In this document: piece after piece, positions 40,655-51,689 of the stretch
Position numbering within the stretch: position 1 is the first letter of the stretch
How the letters are laid out: every line of letters begins with the position of its first letter
Notes under the pieces: model-generated
What the model was told of the DNA's origin: nothing
The model's database searches: none
Seen by the model: only the letters and a program-made list of their open reading frames with translations
Position numbers and translations under genes: made by a program
NCBI RefSeq assembly: GCF_900091595.1
Contig: NZ_FMCW01000018.1
Location: forward strand, 106,529 to 170,528
Direction: 5' to 3'
DNA from: Micromonospora haikouensis
GTDB lineage: Bacteria > Actinomycetota > Actinomycetes > Mycobacteriales > Micromonosporaceae
Length of the DNA: 64,000 nucleotides

Positions 40655-41647
40655 TCACCGAGCGTCCTCCCGGATGGCGGGCCCGCCCGCCGCCCAGCGG
40701 CGGGCCAGCTCGGCGCAGACCAGCATCTGGAGCTGGTGGAACAACATCAGCGGCAGCAGCACCAGGCCGACGGTCTGCGGGCTGAACAGCACCGCCGCCA
40801 TCGGCAGCCCCGTCGCCATGCTCTTCTTCGACCCGCAGAAGATCGCGGTGATCCGGTCGGGCCGGGTGAAGCCGAGCAGCCGCGCCGCCCCGGCCGTGGC
40901 GAGCAGGACCACCAGCAGCAGCGCCGCCAGCACCCCGAGCAGCGCCAGCAGCCGGCCCGGCGAGGTCCGCTGCCAGACCCCGGCGACCACCCCGGCGCTG
41001 AACGCGGTGTAGACGACCAGCAGGATCGACCCCCGGTCGACGAGGGTGAGCACCCGCTTGTGCCGGCCCATCCAGCCGCCGAGCCAGGGCCGCAGGGCCT
41101 GCCCGGCGGCGAACGGCAGCAGCAGCTGGGCCACGATCTCCAGGACCGACCCCGCCGAGAAGCTCACCGCGCCGGTGCCGGCCAGCACCACGCCGGCCAG
41201 CACGGGGGTGAGCAGCACGCCGGCCACGTTGGAGAAGGAGGCGCTGAAGATGGCGGCGGGCACGTTGCCGCCGGCCATCGAGGTGAACGCGATCGACGAC
41301 TGCACGGTGGACGGCACCACGCACAGGAACAGCAGCCCCTGGTAGAGCTCCGGCGTCAGCACGGCGGGCTGCAGGACCCGGGCGGCCAGCCCGAGCAGCG
41401 GGAACAGCACGAACGTGCTGGACAGCACCAGCACGTGCAGGCGCCAGTGCCGGGCCCCGGCCCACGCCTCGCCGGGCGAGATGCGGGCGCCGTAGAGGAA
41501 GAACAGCAGCCCGATGGCGAGGGTGGTGGCCACGGACGCGCCGTCGGCGAACCGGCCCCGGGCCGGCAGCACGGTGGCGACCACCAGGGTCGCCAGCAGC
41601 GCCAGGATGTACGGGTCGAGCGGGATCCGGGACAGCCAGCGGCGCAC
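40655..41647 (-). CDS. BASS-family (bile acid:sodium symporter-like) transporter
   Basis: Membrane transporter of about 330 residues with ten predicted helices, of the SBF-like subgroup of bile-acid:sodium symporters. Recognisable stretches are LLFFLYGARISPGEA, the crossover motif VVPSTVQSSIAFTSMAGGN and FCGSKKSMATGLPMAAVLF. Substrates in this family are organic anions and keto acids. GTG at 41647 (VRRWLSRIPLDPY) gives the family N-terminus with GGGGAAGGG upstream; longer starts would add about 40 unlikely residues. Possibly controlled by the adjacent two-component system. Confidence 0.85.
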   Translation of the reverse strand: MRRWLSRIPLDPYILALLATLVVATVLPARGRFADGASVATTLAIGLLFFLYGARISPGEAWAGARHWRLHVLVLSSTFVLFPLLGLAARVLQPAVLTPELYQGLLFLCVVPSTVQSSIAFTSMAGGNVPAAIFSASFSNVAGVLLTPVLAGVVLAGTGAVSFSAGSVLEIVAQLLLPFAAGQALRPWLGGWMGRHKRVLTLVDRGSILLVVYTAFSAGVVAGVWQRTSPGRLLALLGVLAALLLVVLLATAGAARLLGFTRPDRITAIFCGSKKSMATGLPMAAVLFSPQTVGLVLLPLMLFHQLQMLVCAELARRWAAGGPAIREDAR

Positions 41648-41816
41648 GATCGACCCTTCCCCGACAGTCACCACAATTCGAGACAGCGTATCGCCTTGCG
41701 ATGCTGCTACGGGCGTCGGTGCGGAGTCAAGGACTGCGGCGACGGTCACACCACCCGTCGCGGCCGGCACCCCCTGCGGCCCGGCCCGGGATGCGCAGCC
41801 ATGCCAGGATGTGGCC

Positions 41817-42302
41817 GTGTCGTATCCTCCTCACCCGTCGTACCCGCCCTGGCCCGGCGCGGTCGCGCCGCTGACCGCCTACCCGCAACCGATCCCGCCG
41901 CCCCCGGGCCACGCCGTGCTGGTCGTCTCGGTCAACCGGGGGCCCTACCTCGTCCCCGCCCCGGCCACCAGCAAGTTCAAGATCGACGGCCGGACGGTGC
42001 CGATCCCCGGCGAGGGCACCTGGCACGTGGCCGTCCCGGCGGGGCCGCACGACGTGCGGTACACGGACTTCATCGGAATCCCCGTCATCACCACCGCGCT
42101 CGTCGCGCAGCCCGGGGCCGCGCACCACCTGTCGTTCCGCTTCGGCGGCTGGCGCAACCGGGTCCACGACGGGCACGGCACCGATGTCACGCGCTTCGGC
42201 ATGTGGTCCAACTACAGCATCCTGCTCGTCACGCTGGCCGTGGTCGGCGTGCTGTGCTGCGGCGGCTTCGGGCTCGTCACCGCCCTGTCCGGCACCTCCT
42301 GA
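41817..42302 (+). CDS. Pro-rich, C-terminally anchored hypothetical protein
   Basis: Protein of 161 residues. A proline-rich start (PPHPSYPPWPG) leads to a compact domain (HAVLVVSVNRGPYLVPAPAT, FKIDGRTVPIPGEGTWHVAV), then one C-terminal membrane helix (NYSILLVTLAVVGVLCCGGF). The middle resembles small beta domains that bind ligands, but I do not recognise it. GTG at 41817. It is divergent from the BASS gene and convergent with the catalase gene across a hairpin. Confidence 0.7.
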   Translation: MSYPPHPSYPPWPGAVAPLTAYPQPIPPPPGHAVLVVSVNRGPYLVPAPATSKFKIDGRTVPIPGEGTWHVAVPAGPHDVRYTDFIGIPVITTALVAQPGAAHHLSFRFGGWRNRVHDGHGTDVTRFGMWSNYSILLVTLAVVGVLCCGGFGLVTALSGTS

Positions 42303-42338
42303 CCGGCACGTCCCGGCCGGTTCCCGCCCGCACGGCCA

Positions 42339-42373
42339 GGGGCCGCCCTCCGCTGCGGCGGACGGGCGGCCCC
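42339..42373. terminator. Bidirectional terminator before the catalase 3' end
   Basis: GGGGCCGCCC / GGGCGGCCCC with inner TCCG/CGGA pairing, between two convergent stops. Confidence 0.75.
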
Positions 42374-42388
42374 CGGCCGACGGCACGG

Positions 42389-44650
<2,262 letters not shown>

Positions 44651-44757
44651 CTGGACGGGTACCTCCGGGATGCGGCGATGAACGGGCATCCGGGTCGTAC
44701 CCTGCTGGGTTCGAGCAAAACGGACCAGACGGGTGTCGGGTCGTCGGACGTCGCCGG

Positions 44758-45393
44758 TCAGCCGGGCCAGCGCCCGGCCAGCACCGCGGCCCCGTCGCCG
44801 TCGAGCTCGGGCAGGGCCACCCGTCGGCCGGTCAGCGTCAGCAGCAGCGCCTCACCGGTGCCCCGGACCACCGGCCCCTCGCCCGCCGCCCAGTCCAGGT
44901 CGGTGGCCTCGAACCGCAGCCCGGCGACCCGGCGGCGGTCGACGAAGCCGACGGCCCGGCCGCCGGTCAGGAAGTCCAGCGACGTACGCAGCCGCAGCGG
45001 GTCCAGGTCGGCGGGCAGGCCCAGCGGGCGGCGGATGTCCTGCCCGTGCACCTGCACGTCGGTGAGCTGGCCGAAGAACCCGACCACGGGCGGCCGGAAC
45101 GGATGCTCGGCGTGGGTCCGCAGCGCCGTGGCCAGCTCGCCGGCCGGCCGGCGGGCCACCTGGCTGGCCAGGCGCGCGTTCGCCGCGTGCAGGTTGAAAC
45201 CGGAGCGCAGCACGAGCGGCAGGACCCGCCACGGGCTGACCACCAGCGGCGAGACCAGGTGGCCGGCGACCTCCCGCACGGTCCAGGCCCCGCACAGGCT
45301 GGGCGTGTCCAGCTGGGCGGGGGTCAGCGAGTCGAGCAGGTCGGCGATGCGGCGGCGTTCGGCGGCGATCATCGCCAGCAGGTCGGAGGACAC
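44758..45393 (-). CDS. Maleylpyruvate isomerase-type mycothiol-dependent enzyme
   Basis: DinB-like four-helix protein of 211 residues. The N-terminal signature AAERRRIADLLDSLTPAQLD and SLCGAWTVREVAGHLVSP (metal-binding His) define the mycothiol-dependent maleylpyruvate isomerase/TIGR03083-type group. VHGQDIRRPLGLP gives the further conserved His/Asp. Members detoxify or isomerise using mycothiol in actinobacteria. GTG at 45393 with GGAGG close upstream. Substrate unknown; no pathway neighbours. Confidence 0.85.
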   Translation of the reverse strand: MSSDLLAMIAAERRRIADLLDSLTPAQLDTPSLCGAWTVREVAGHLVSPLVVSPWRVLPLVLRSGFNLHAANARLASQVARRPAGELATALRTHAEHPFRPPVVGFFGQLTDVQVHGQDIRRPLGLPADLDPLRLRTSLDFLTGGRAVGFVDRRRVAGLRFEATDLDWAAGEGPVVRGTGEALLLTLTGRRVALPELDGDGAAVLAGRWPG

Positions 45394-45494
45394 GGCGACA
45401 TTCTGCCTCCTGCGCGCCGCCCCGGCACCGGCCGTGCGGCCCGCCGCCGGGCGGCGGCACCGCTGTCCAGGGTCGCCGTCGACCGGCCCACCCC

Positions 45495-48233
45495 TCAGCC
45501 GGACGCCGGCCGCCCCAGCACGGCGCCCAGCTCGGCGCGGCTGGAGATGCCGAGCTTGCGGTAGGCCCGGGCGAGGTTGGCCTCGACGGTCTTCGGGCTG
45601 ATGAACAGCGTGTCGGCGATGACCCGGTTGGTGCGCCCCTGCGCGGCCAGCCGGGCCACCCGCTCCTCGGTGGCGGTGAGCGTGGTCGGTGCGGCCGTCC
45701 GCCGGCCGATCCGGTCCAGCTCGCCGCGCGTCGCGGCGGCGAACGCGGCGGCGCCGAGCGCGTCGAACTCGGCCTCGGCCGCCTCCAGGGCCGCGCGGGC
45801 CTCCCGGCGACGCCGGGCCCGCCGCAGCGCGCGACCCGCGACCAGCAGGCAGCGGGCGCGGTCCAGCGGTAGCACGTCCGCCGGTACGGCCGACCGCGCG
45901 GCACCGAGCGCGGCGAGCGCCGGCGACGTGTCGACGCCGGCGGCGCCGGCGACCAGCACCCGGCTGCGGGCCAGCCCGAGCGTGGTCCACGGCCGGGGCA
46001 GTCGCCCGTGCCGTTCGGCGAGACGGGCGAGGGCCCGGCCCGCCGTGTCGAGGTCACCGCAGCCGACGCACGCCTCGATCCAGTCCGGTTCGAAGCGCAG
46101 GGCGACCGGCTCGACGATCCCGGAGCCGGACAGCGCCCCCGCCAGCTCGCCGTACGCGGCGGCGGCCTCGCCGGCCCGGCCGGCGGACAACGCCACGAAC
46201 CCGGCCAGTTGCAGGTGGATGCGCCGGCTCCAGTCGTCGTCGACCTCCCGGGCCCGGCGCAGGCCCTCCTCCGCGACCCCGGCGGCCTCGGCCAGCCGCC
46301 CTCGGTACGCGGCCAGCGTCCCCGCCAGCCAGGTCTCGCCGACCAGCGCGCTGCCGAGCTGCTCACCCAGCTGCCGGGCGGCGGCGATGTGCGCCTCGGC
46401 GGCGGCGAACCGGCCGGCCAGCAGCTCCGCCTCGCCGAGGTGGGTGAGCAGCTCGTGCTGCCACGGCTCGTCACCCCGCGCCGCCGCCCGGGTGCGCATG
46501 TCGTGCAGCCGTTCGCGCGCCCGGTCGTGGTCGTCGACGGCCTTCCACCAGATCGCCGGGATCGTGCCGGCCAGCCACGACGGCTCGCCGGCCTCCAGTG
46601 CCAGCGCCCGGTCGAGCAGCCCGGTGCGGGCGGGCAGGCCCGCGCGCACCTCGTGGAAGAACAGCAGCAGCAGCGACGCGGTCAGCAGGGGCCGGTCCTC
46701 GTCGGCGCCGATCAGGGCGATGGCGGCCTCGGCGTGCCGCCGGGCGGCCCCGGGCCCGTCGTGGAACAGGGTGAGGTGGGCGTGGATCCGCCCCGCGAGG
46801 GGGCCGCCGTCGGCGGCGACCAGCGCGCGCTCGCCAGTGGACACGGCGGTGGCGAGGTCGTCGGCGAACCATGCGACCAACGCGCGCAGCAGCAGCGCCT
46901 CCGCCCGCGCCTGCCCGGTGAGCTGCCCGGTCGCGGCGTCGGCCGCCGCGCCCGCCGCCGCGTGGTCGCCGCTGTCGATCCGGCAGCGCACCGCGGCCAG
47001 GCGACGCCGGTCCCGGTCGTCGGCCTGGGCGGCGGGCGTGAGCTGCGCGGCTCGCTCGAACAGGTCGGCGGCGACGGCGGGGGCACCCCGGGTGCGCTGA
47101 CGTTCGGCGGCGGCGGCCAGCTCGGCGGCGACTGTTTCGTCGGGCTCGACGACGCACCGGGCGAGCTGGCGGGCGCGTTCGTCGGGATCCGGCACCGCGT
47201 CGGCCAGCGTCCGGTGCAGCCGCCGGCGCACCCCGGGCGGGATGCCGCCGCGAACGGCGGCGGCGTAGCTCGGGTGGACGAAGCCGACCCGGTCCGGGGC
47301 GACACGGAGCAGGCCGGCCTCCTCCGCCGCGTCCCAGGCGTCCGCCGGCACCCCGGCCGCGGCGAGATCCGGCAGGGTGGGCACGGTCAGCAGCGCGGCC
47401 AGCCGCACCGCGTCCCGGGTGGGGGCGGGCAGCGCCCGCAGCGCGTCGGCGAGCAGCTGGCGCAGCGACGACGGCACCGGCAGGTCCTCGTCGGGCCCCG
47501 GTGGGCGGGGCAGGCGCAGCGCCGCCCGGGCCATCTCGATGGCCAGCAGCGGGTTGCCCCCGGCGTCTCGGACGATGCGGGCGAACAGCGGGCGGCTGAG
47601 CGCGCCGTCCAGCCGGGTCCGGACGATGTGGTGCAGGGAGCCGGCGTCCAGCGGGGGCAGGGCGACACGGGTCACCGGCGCGCCGCCGGGCCGGTCGTCG
47701 TCGAGGCCGAGGGGCGTGGCGGCGGGCCCGGTGCCGTCCGTGCGCCGGGCGACCAGCACGGCGGGCCGGGGCGCGAGCCGGCGCAGCGCGAACCGCAACG
47801 CCCGCTCGCTCGGCGGGTCGAGCCAGGGCGCGTCGTCGACGGCGAGCAGCACCGGGGCCCCCGCGCCGAACGCCCCCTCGATCAGGGCGCGGGTCGCCGC
47901 GCCGACCGCCCGTTCGTCGATCACCTCGTCGCCGGGCGCGGCCAGCAGCACCATCTCGGCGGCGGCGCGCTGCGGCGGGGGCAGGGCCGGCACCGCGGCG
48001 GCCAGCGGCCGGAGCAGGTCGGCCAGCGCGGCGAACGGCAGCGCCACCTCGGCCTCGGCCGGGGCGCAGGTCAGCGTCGACCACCCGGCCCGCTCGGCCC
48101 GGCCGACCAGGGCCCGCCAGAGGGCGGTCTTGCCGATGCCGCTACGGCCTTCCACGAGCACCGGCGCTCCCGCGACCAGCGCCCGCCACGCCCGGTCGGC
48201 GACCGCGTCGCGCCCCACCAGGGAGGTCTCCAT
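45495..48233 (-). CDS. LuxR-type regulator with AAA ATPase (MalT/LAL-like)
   Basis: Large regulator of 912 residues. An N-terminal STAND-type ATPase has Walker A VEGRSGIGKTALWRAL near residue 30 and Walker B VLLAVDDAPWLDPPS near 125. A long helical TPR-like middle follows, then a C-terminal LuxR DNA-binding domain (LTATEERVARLAAQGRTNRV, FISPKTVEANLARAYRKLGI). Such LAL regulators switch on catabolic or antibiotic genes after ligand binding. ATG at 48233 follows GGAGG. The second member at 56952 shares the architecture but is only distantly similar. Confidence 0.94.
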   Translation of the reverse strand: METSLVGRDAVADRAWRALVAGAPVLVEGRSGIGKTALWRALVGRAERAGWSTLTCAPAEAEVALPFAALADLLRPLAAAVPALPPPQRAAAEMVLLAAPGDEVIDERAVGAATRALIEGAFGAGAPVLLAVDDAPWLDPPSERALRFALRRLAPRPAVLVARRTDGTGPAATPLGLDDDRPGGAPVTRVALPPLDAGSLHHIVRTRLDGALSRPLFARIVRDAGGNPLLAIEMARAALRLPRPPGPDEDLPVPSSLRQLLADALRALPAPTRDAVRLAALLTVPTLPDLAAAGVPADAWDAAEEAGLLRVAPDRVGFVHPSYAAAVRGGIPPGVRRRLHRTLADAVPDPDERARQLARCVVEPDETVAAELAAAAERQRTRGAPAVAADLFERAAQLTPAAQADDRDRRRLAAVRCRIDSGDHAAAGAAADAATGQLTGQARAEALLLRALVAWFADDLATAVSTGERALVAADGGPLAGRIHAHLTLFHDGPGAARRHAEAAIALIGADEDRPLLTASLLLLFFHEVRAGLPARTGLLDRALALEAGEPSWLAGTIPAIWWKAVDDHDRARERLHDMRTRAAARGDEPWQHELLTHLGEAELLAGRFAAAEAHIAAARQLGEQLGSALVGETWLAGTLAAYRGRLAEAAGVAEEGLRRAREVDDDWSRRIHLQLAGFVALSAGRAGEAAAAYGELAGALSGSGIVEPVALRFEPDWIEACVGCGDLDTAGRALARLAERHGRLPRPWTTLGLARSRVLVAGAAGVDTSPALAALGAARSAVPADVLPLDRARCLLVAGRALRRARRRREARAALEAAEAEFDALGAAAFAAATRGELDRIGRRTAAPTTLTATEERVARLAAQGRTNRVIADTLFISPKTVEANLARAYRKLGISSRAELGAVLGRPASG

Positions 48234-48345
48234 GGCGGGATGATGGCACGGGTCCGCCACCGGGGGGCCAGGCGGCGGTCAGCGCGGCGGGCGTCCGCAG
48301 ACCGCGACGCCCGGCACGACCTCTCCGGCGCGGGCGCGACCGTCC

Positions 48346-48990
48346 TCAGAGCCGGGCGGCGACGGTACGGGCGAGCGACTCCAACGGCCCGCGGTTCTCC
48401 TCGGGGTCGTTGAGCCGCACCAGCCGGACGGCCACCCACCTGCCGGAGGCGTTGACGAAGAACGAGTCGGCGGTCGCGTACGCCTCGTCGCCCACGCCGG
48501 GCAGCGCCCGCGTCTCGTGCCCGAGCGCCCGCTCGACGTCGAGGTAGTTCTTCGCGCCGTCGCCGACGAAGACCTCGACCTGCGCGGTCGGCCCGTCGGC
48601 GGGCGCGGTGTAGGTGCAGGTGTCCCCGACCGACTTGCCGTCGCCCAGTCCGAGGCCGGCCAGCTTCTCGGCCTCGGCCTTGCGGACCAGGGTGCAGGGG
48701 TCGGGCAGGGCCAGCGCGTCGTCCCCCGGCTCCGGCGACTGCCCGTCGGCCGGGCCGGTCGGGTCGCCGGGTTCCGGAGCGGCCGGGTCGGCCGACCCGC
48801 CGGGCTGCGACGACACCGGGGCGGGTCGGTCGGCGGCGTCGCCCGGGTCGGCGGAGAGCGGGCCGGCCAGCCGGCCGCAGGCGGCGGGGGCCAGCAGGGC
48901 GAGCAGCAGGACGGGTGCCAGGCGGTGGAACCGCCTGGTGACCCGGGCCGGGCGGAGCGGGCGGGCCGGGGTGTGCGTACGACGGGGCAT
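48346..48990 (-). CDS. Secreted lipoprotein, DUF3558-like
   Basis: Lipoprotein of 214 residues. A basic N-terminus and a hydrophobic segment end in a lipobox (LLAPAACG, Cys near 38), followed by a Pro/Gly/Asp linker of about 55 residues. The folded domain starts DPCTLVRKAEAEKLAGLGLG with Cys pairs (DPC...DTCTY) and ends VRLVRLNDPE. This matches DUF3558-type actinobacterial lipoproteins of unknown function on the outer face of the membrane. Confidence 0.85.
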   Translation of the reverse strand: MPRRTHTPARPLRPARVTRRFHRLAPVLLLALLAPAACGRLAGPLSADPGDAADRPAPVSSQPGGSADPAAPEPGDPTGPADGQSPEPGDDALALPDPCTLVRKAEAEKLAGLGLGDGKSVGDTCTYTAPADGPTAQVEVFVGDGAKNYLDVERALGHETRALPGVGDEAYATADSFFVNASGRWVAVRLVRLNDPEENRGPLESLARTVAARL

Positions 48991-49062
48991 GCGCCTGACG
49001 CTAGGGCCGCGCGCCCGCGCGGTAATCGGGTGTTTCCCTACGCGGCGGCGGGACCGGGATTG

Positions 49063-49076
49063 TGTCGATCATCGTT
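49063..49076 (+). promoter_or_regulatory. TGTCGATCATCGTT element upstream of the pectate lyase
   Basis: Fourteen-base element about 150 bases before the pectate lyase ATG. A 13-of-14 match (TGTCGATCATAGTT) lies at nearly the same distance upstream of the subtilase gene (56243-56230, minus). Possibly a shared regulator site. Confidence 0.45.
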
Positions 49077-49227
49077 CTGCGCTCTGCTGGGTGAATGCGC
49101 TTGCCCAGTGGGCGGCGCGGCCCGTCCGACGGACGGGCGTCCGGGCACGGACCAGGGTCCGCTCCGGCATCCGGCGGGCACCGGCTGCCGGCACCTCCGC
49201 GGGCCCCATGTACAGCCAGGGAGCAAC

Positions 49228-50403
49228 ATGCTGCACAGACAGCGCCGAAAGTCCCTTCTCGTCGTCACAGCGGCGGCGGCCACGCTCGCCGCCGCGGGGG
49301 TCGTGGCCACGGCGGGCGCCGCGCAGGCCGCCGCCGGCTGCCGCGTCAGCTACGCGGTCGGCTCGCAGTGGCCGGGCGGCTTCTCCACCACGGTCACCCT
49401 CACCAACGTCGGCGACCCCCTCACCTCGTGGCGGCTCACCTGGTCGTTCGGCGCCGGCCAGACGGTCACCCAGGCGTGGAACGCCACCGTGACGCAGAGC
49501 GGCAGCGCGGTGACCGCCACGAACGTGAGCTTCAACGGCAACCTCGCCACCAACGCCTCGACCGCGTTCGGCTTCAACGGCACGTGGAACAACAGCAGCA
49601 ACCCGACGCCGACCAGTTTCGCGGTCAACGGCGTCACCTGCACCGGCGGGACCAGCCCCACCACGCCGGGCAACCCGACCACGCCGCCACCGACCGCGCC
49701 GCCGCCCACCACGCCGCCGCCGACCGGATCCTGGCCGACGCCGACCGGGCAGGTCGGCGTCGACGGCACGATCCCGGTCTCCGGGGTGTTCGACGGCGGC
49801 ATGCGCCGCTACTGCTGCATCGGTGACGGCAGCCAGGAGGAGAGCCAGGACCCGATGTTCCAGCTCGCCGCCGGGGCCACCCTGCAGAACGTCATCATCG
49901 GCGGCCCCGCCGGTGACGGCGTGCACTGCGCCGGGTCCTGCACGCTGCGCAACGTGTGGTGGGAGGACGTGGGCGAGGACGCCGCCACGTTCCGCGGCAG
50001 CGGGTCGCCCGTCTTCCTGGTCGACGGCGGTGGCGCGCGCAGCGCCAGCGACAAGGTCTTCCAGCACAACGGGGCGGGCACGCTGACCGTCCAGAACTTC
50101 CAGGCGACCAACTTCGGGACGTTCTACCGCTCCTGCGGCAACTGCTCCACCCAGTACAAGCGCGCCGTCGTCATCCGCAACAGCACGCTGACCCGCCCCG
50201 GCAACACGGTGGCCGGGATCAACGTCAACTACGGCGACACCGCCCGGTTCTCGGGCATCACGATCGTCAACGACTCGAGCCGGTCGATGGTGATCTGCCG
50301 CAAGTACAACGGCAACAACACCGGCAGCGAGCCCACCCAGGTCGGCACCGGGGCCGACGGCACCAACTGCCTCTACTCCTCGTCCGACCTGACCTACCGG
50401 TAA
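49228..50403 (+). CDS. Secreted pectate lyase (PL3) with CBM2
   Basis: Exported protein of 391 residues. The signal peptide ends near residue 36 (AQAAA). A CBM2 cellulose-binding domain (about 38-140) has conserved Trp residues in GSQWPGGF and TSWRLTWSF and a disulfide-type Cys pair. A Thr/Pro linker follows, then a PL3 pectate lyase domain (about 185-391) with FDGGMRRYCCIGDGSQEE, NVIIGGPAGDGVHCAGSC and DAATFRGSG. PL3 enzymes cleave polygalacturonate with calcium. AGGGAG precedes ATG 49228. A complex hairpin follows the stop. Confidence 0.95.
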   Translation: MLHRQRRKSLLVVTAAAATLAAAGVVATAGAAQAAAGCRVSYAVGSQWPGGFSTTVTLTNVGDPLTSWRLTWSFGAGQTVTQAWNATVTQSGSAVTATNVSFNGNLATNASTAFGFNGTWNNSSNPTPTSFAVNGVTCTGGTSPTTPGNPTTPPPTAPPPTTPPPTGSWPTPTGQVGVDGTIPVSGVFDGGMRRYCCIGDGSQEESQDPMFQLAAGATLQNVIIGGPAGDGVHCAGSCTLRNVWWEDVGEDAATFRGSGSPVFLVDGGGARSASDKVFQHNGAGTLTVQNFQATNFGTFYRSCGNCSTQYKRAVVIRNSTLTRPGNTVAGINVNYGDTARFSGITIVNDSSRSMVICRKYNGNNTGSEPTQVGTGADGTNCLYSSSDLTYR

Positions 50404-50411
50404 CCCCCGTG

Positions 50412-50459
50412 CCGGCGTCGCGGGCCCGCAGCGTCGCGGGCCCGCGACGCGGACGCCGG
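50412..50459. terminator. Nested bidirectional terminator
   Basis: CCGGCGTC / GACGCCGG encloses a perfect 20-base palindrome centred at 50440 (GCGTCGCGGG/CCCGCGACGC). It lies between the pectate lyase and SRPBCC genes. Confidence 0.75.
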
Positions 50460-50471
50460 GCCGCGCGTGGG

Positions 50472-50945
50472 CTACCGGGCCGCCATGCGGCGGGTCAGCT
50501 CGGCCGCCCGGTACGCGGCGACCTCGCGCGCCTTGGCCGCCACGAACCGCCGCAGCGGCACCGGGGCCTCGGCGGTCACCCCTTCCCGCACCCGGGTGCC
50601 GCCCGCCTCGGCGGCCAGGTCCACCACCGCGCGCAGCGACACCCAGCCGGGGCTGCGCACCTCGCTGACCAGTTGCTCGCCCGGCCGCGTCGCCACCATC
50701 CGTACCCGGATCGGGTTGTCCCACCGCACCGGGCCGACCAGCCGGAACCGCTCGACGGCGACGTAGCGGGCGACGGCCCGGCCCTGCGCGTCGTGGCCCG
50801 TGCGCACGTCGCGGACCGCCACGATCAGCGGCGACAGCCCGACGTAGCTGAACGGGTCGGACAGGTGGTGGTAGACCTCGTCCGGCGGCGCCGCGACGAC
50901 GCAGGTCGTCTCGAACGCGACCGGTGGTCTGCGGGCCTCGGGCAC
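50472..50945 (-). CDS. SRPBCC-family (START-like) protein
   Basis: Ligand-binding START/Bet v 1-fold protein of 157 residues: VAAPPDEVYHHLSDPFSYVG is the N-terminal strand-helix start, then strands around ARYVAVERFRLVGPVRW and GGTRVREGVTAE, and a long C-terminal helix RFVAAKAREVAAYRAAELTR. GTG at 50945 gives a normal family beginning; ATG 51011 would add 22 unlikely residues. Members include lipid carriers and polyketide aromatases. Divergent from an orphan winged-helix regulator. Confidence 0.8.
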   Translation of the reverse strand: MPEARRPPVAFETTCVVAAPPDEVYHHLSDPFSYVGLSPLIVAVRDVRTGHDAQGRAVARYVAVERFRLVGPVRWDNPIRVRMVATRPGEQLVSEVRSPGWVSLRAVVDLAAEAGGTRVREGVTAEAPVPLRRFVAAKAREVAAYRAAELTRRMAAR

Positions 50946-51062
50946 GCCGACATCCTGCCACGCCGAAGCGGCGCGACCGTCGGGAAGGGCCATTGCCGCA
51001 GACATCGACACACATTATTATGTCAACGCCGTTCCGCGAGCGGATGGACGGGGAGGGCGGAG

Positions 51063-51557
51063 ATGAGCGGGAGACCCTCCCTGGCCATCGGCATCGCCTC
51101 CTCGGCGTCGCACCGCCGCCGCCTCGCCGAGCTGTTCGGCGGGTCCGAGGCCGTCCTGATCGTCTCCAGCGTGGACCAGGCGCGGCGGTTCCTCGGCGTG
51201 GCCGGCGAGCCCGCCGCCCCGCCCGCCGAGGCGGCGGCCCACCGGGTCGTGGTCACCGCCGCGCCGGCCGCGACCGCGCTGAGCATCGACTCCGACCGGC
51301 GGGTGCTGCGCTGGCGCAACCGCGAAATCGGGCTGACCCCGCTGGAGCACGACCTGCTGCGCTGCCTGGTGGGCACGCCCGGGCACACCTGGACCCACCG
51401 GCGGCTGCACCGCGAGGTCTGGGGCACCGAGCGCCTGGGCCGCGGCTCCGACCTGCACTCGGTGGTGCGCCGGGTGCGGCGCAAGCTGGCCCGGCTGGGC
51501 GTGCCGGCGACCATCGACGCGGTCCGGGGGGTCGGCTTCCGGCTGGCGCTGCCCTGA
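51063..51557 (+). CDS. Orphan winged-helix regulator (OmpR/PhoB-type DNA domain)
   Basis: Protein of 164 residues. The N-terminal about 60 residues (IGIASSASHRRRLAELFGGS) look like a reduced receiver fold lacking the phosphoacceptor Asp. The C-terminal wHTH includes IGLTPLEHDLLRCLVGTPG, the recognition helix in SDLHSVVRRVRRKLARLG, and the wing IDAVRGVGFRLALP. It is a paralogue of the gene at 56369. The two lie on either side of the subtilase gene, making that gene a likely target. GGGAGGGCGGAG precedes ATG 51063. Confidence 0.85.
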   Translation: MSGRPSLAIGIASSASHRRRLAELFGGSEAVLIVSSVDQARRFLGVAGEPAAPPAEAAAHRVVVTAAPAATALSIDSDRRVLRWRNREIGLTPLEHDLLRCLVGTPGHTWTHRRLHREVWGTERLGRGSDLHSVVRRVRRKLARLGVPATIDAVRGVGFRLALP

Positions 51558-51632
51558 GCCCCTCCCCCGTCCGCCGGCACGGGCCCTCGAACACGCCGGG
51601 CTCCGAGCCGCCGGCCCGCCGCAGGACGCCCG

Positions 51633-51664
51633 CGGCCCGCCCGGTCGGGTGACCGGGCGGGCCG
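51633..51664. terminator. Terminator between wHTH and subtilase genes
   Basis: CGGCCCGCCCGGTC / GACCGGGCGGGCCG, a perfect 14-base stem with a GGGT loop, between the two convergent stops. Confidence 0.8.
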
Positions 51665-51689
51665 GGGCTGTCCCGTCAGCCGTCGACGG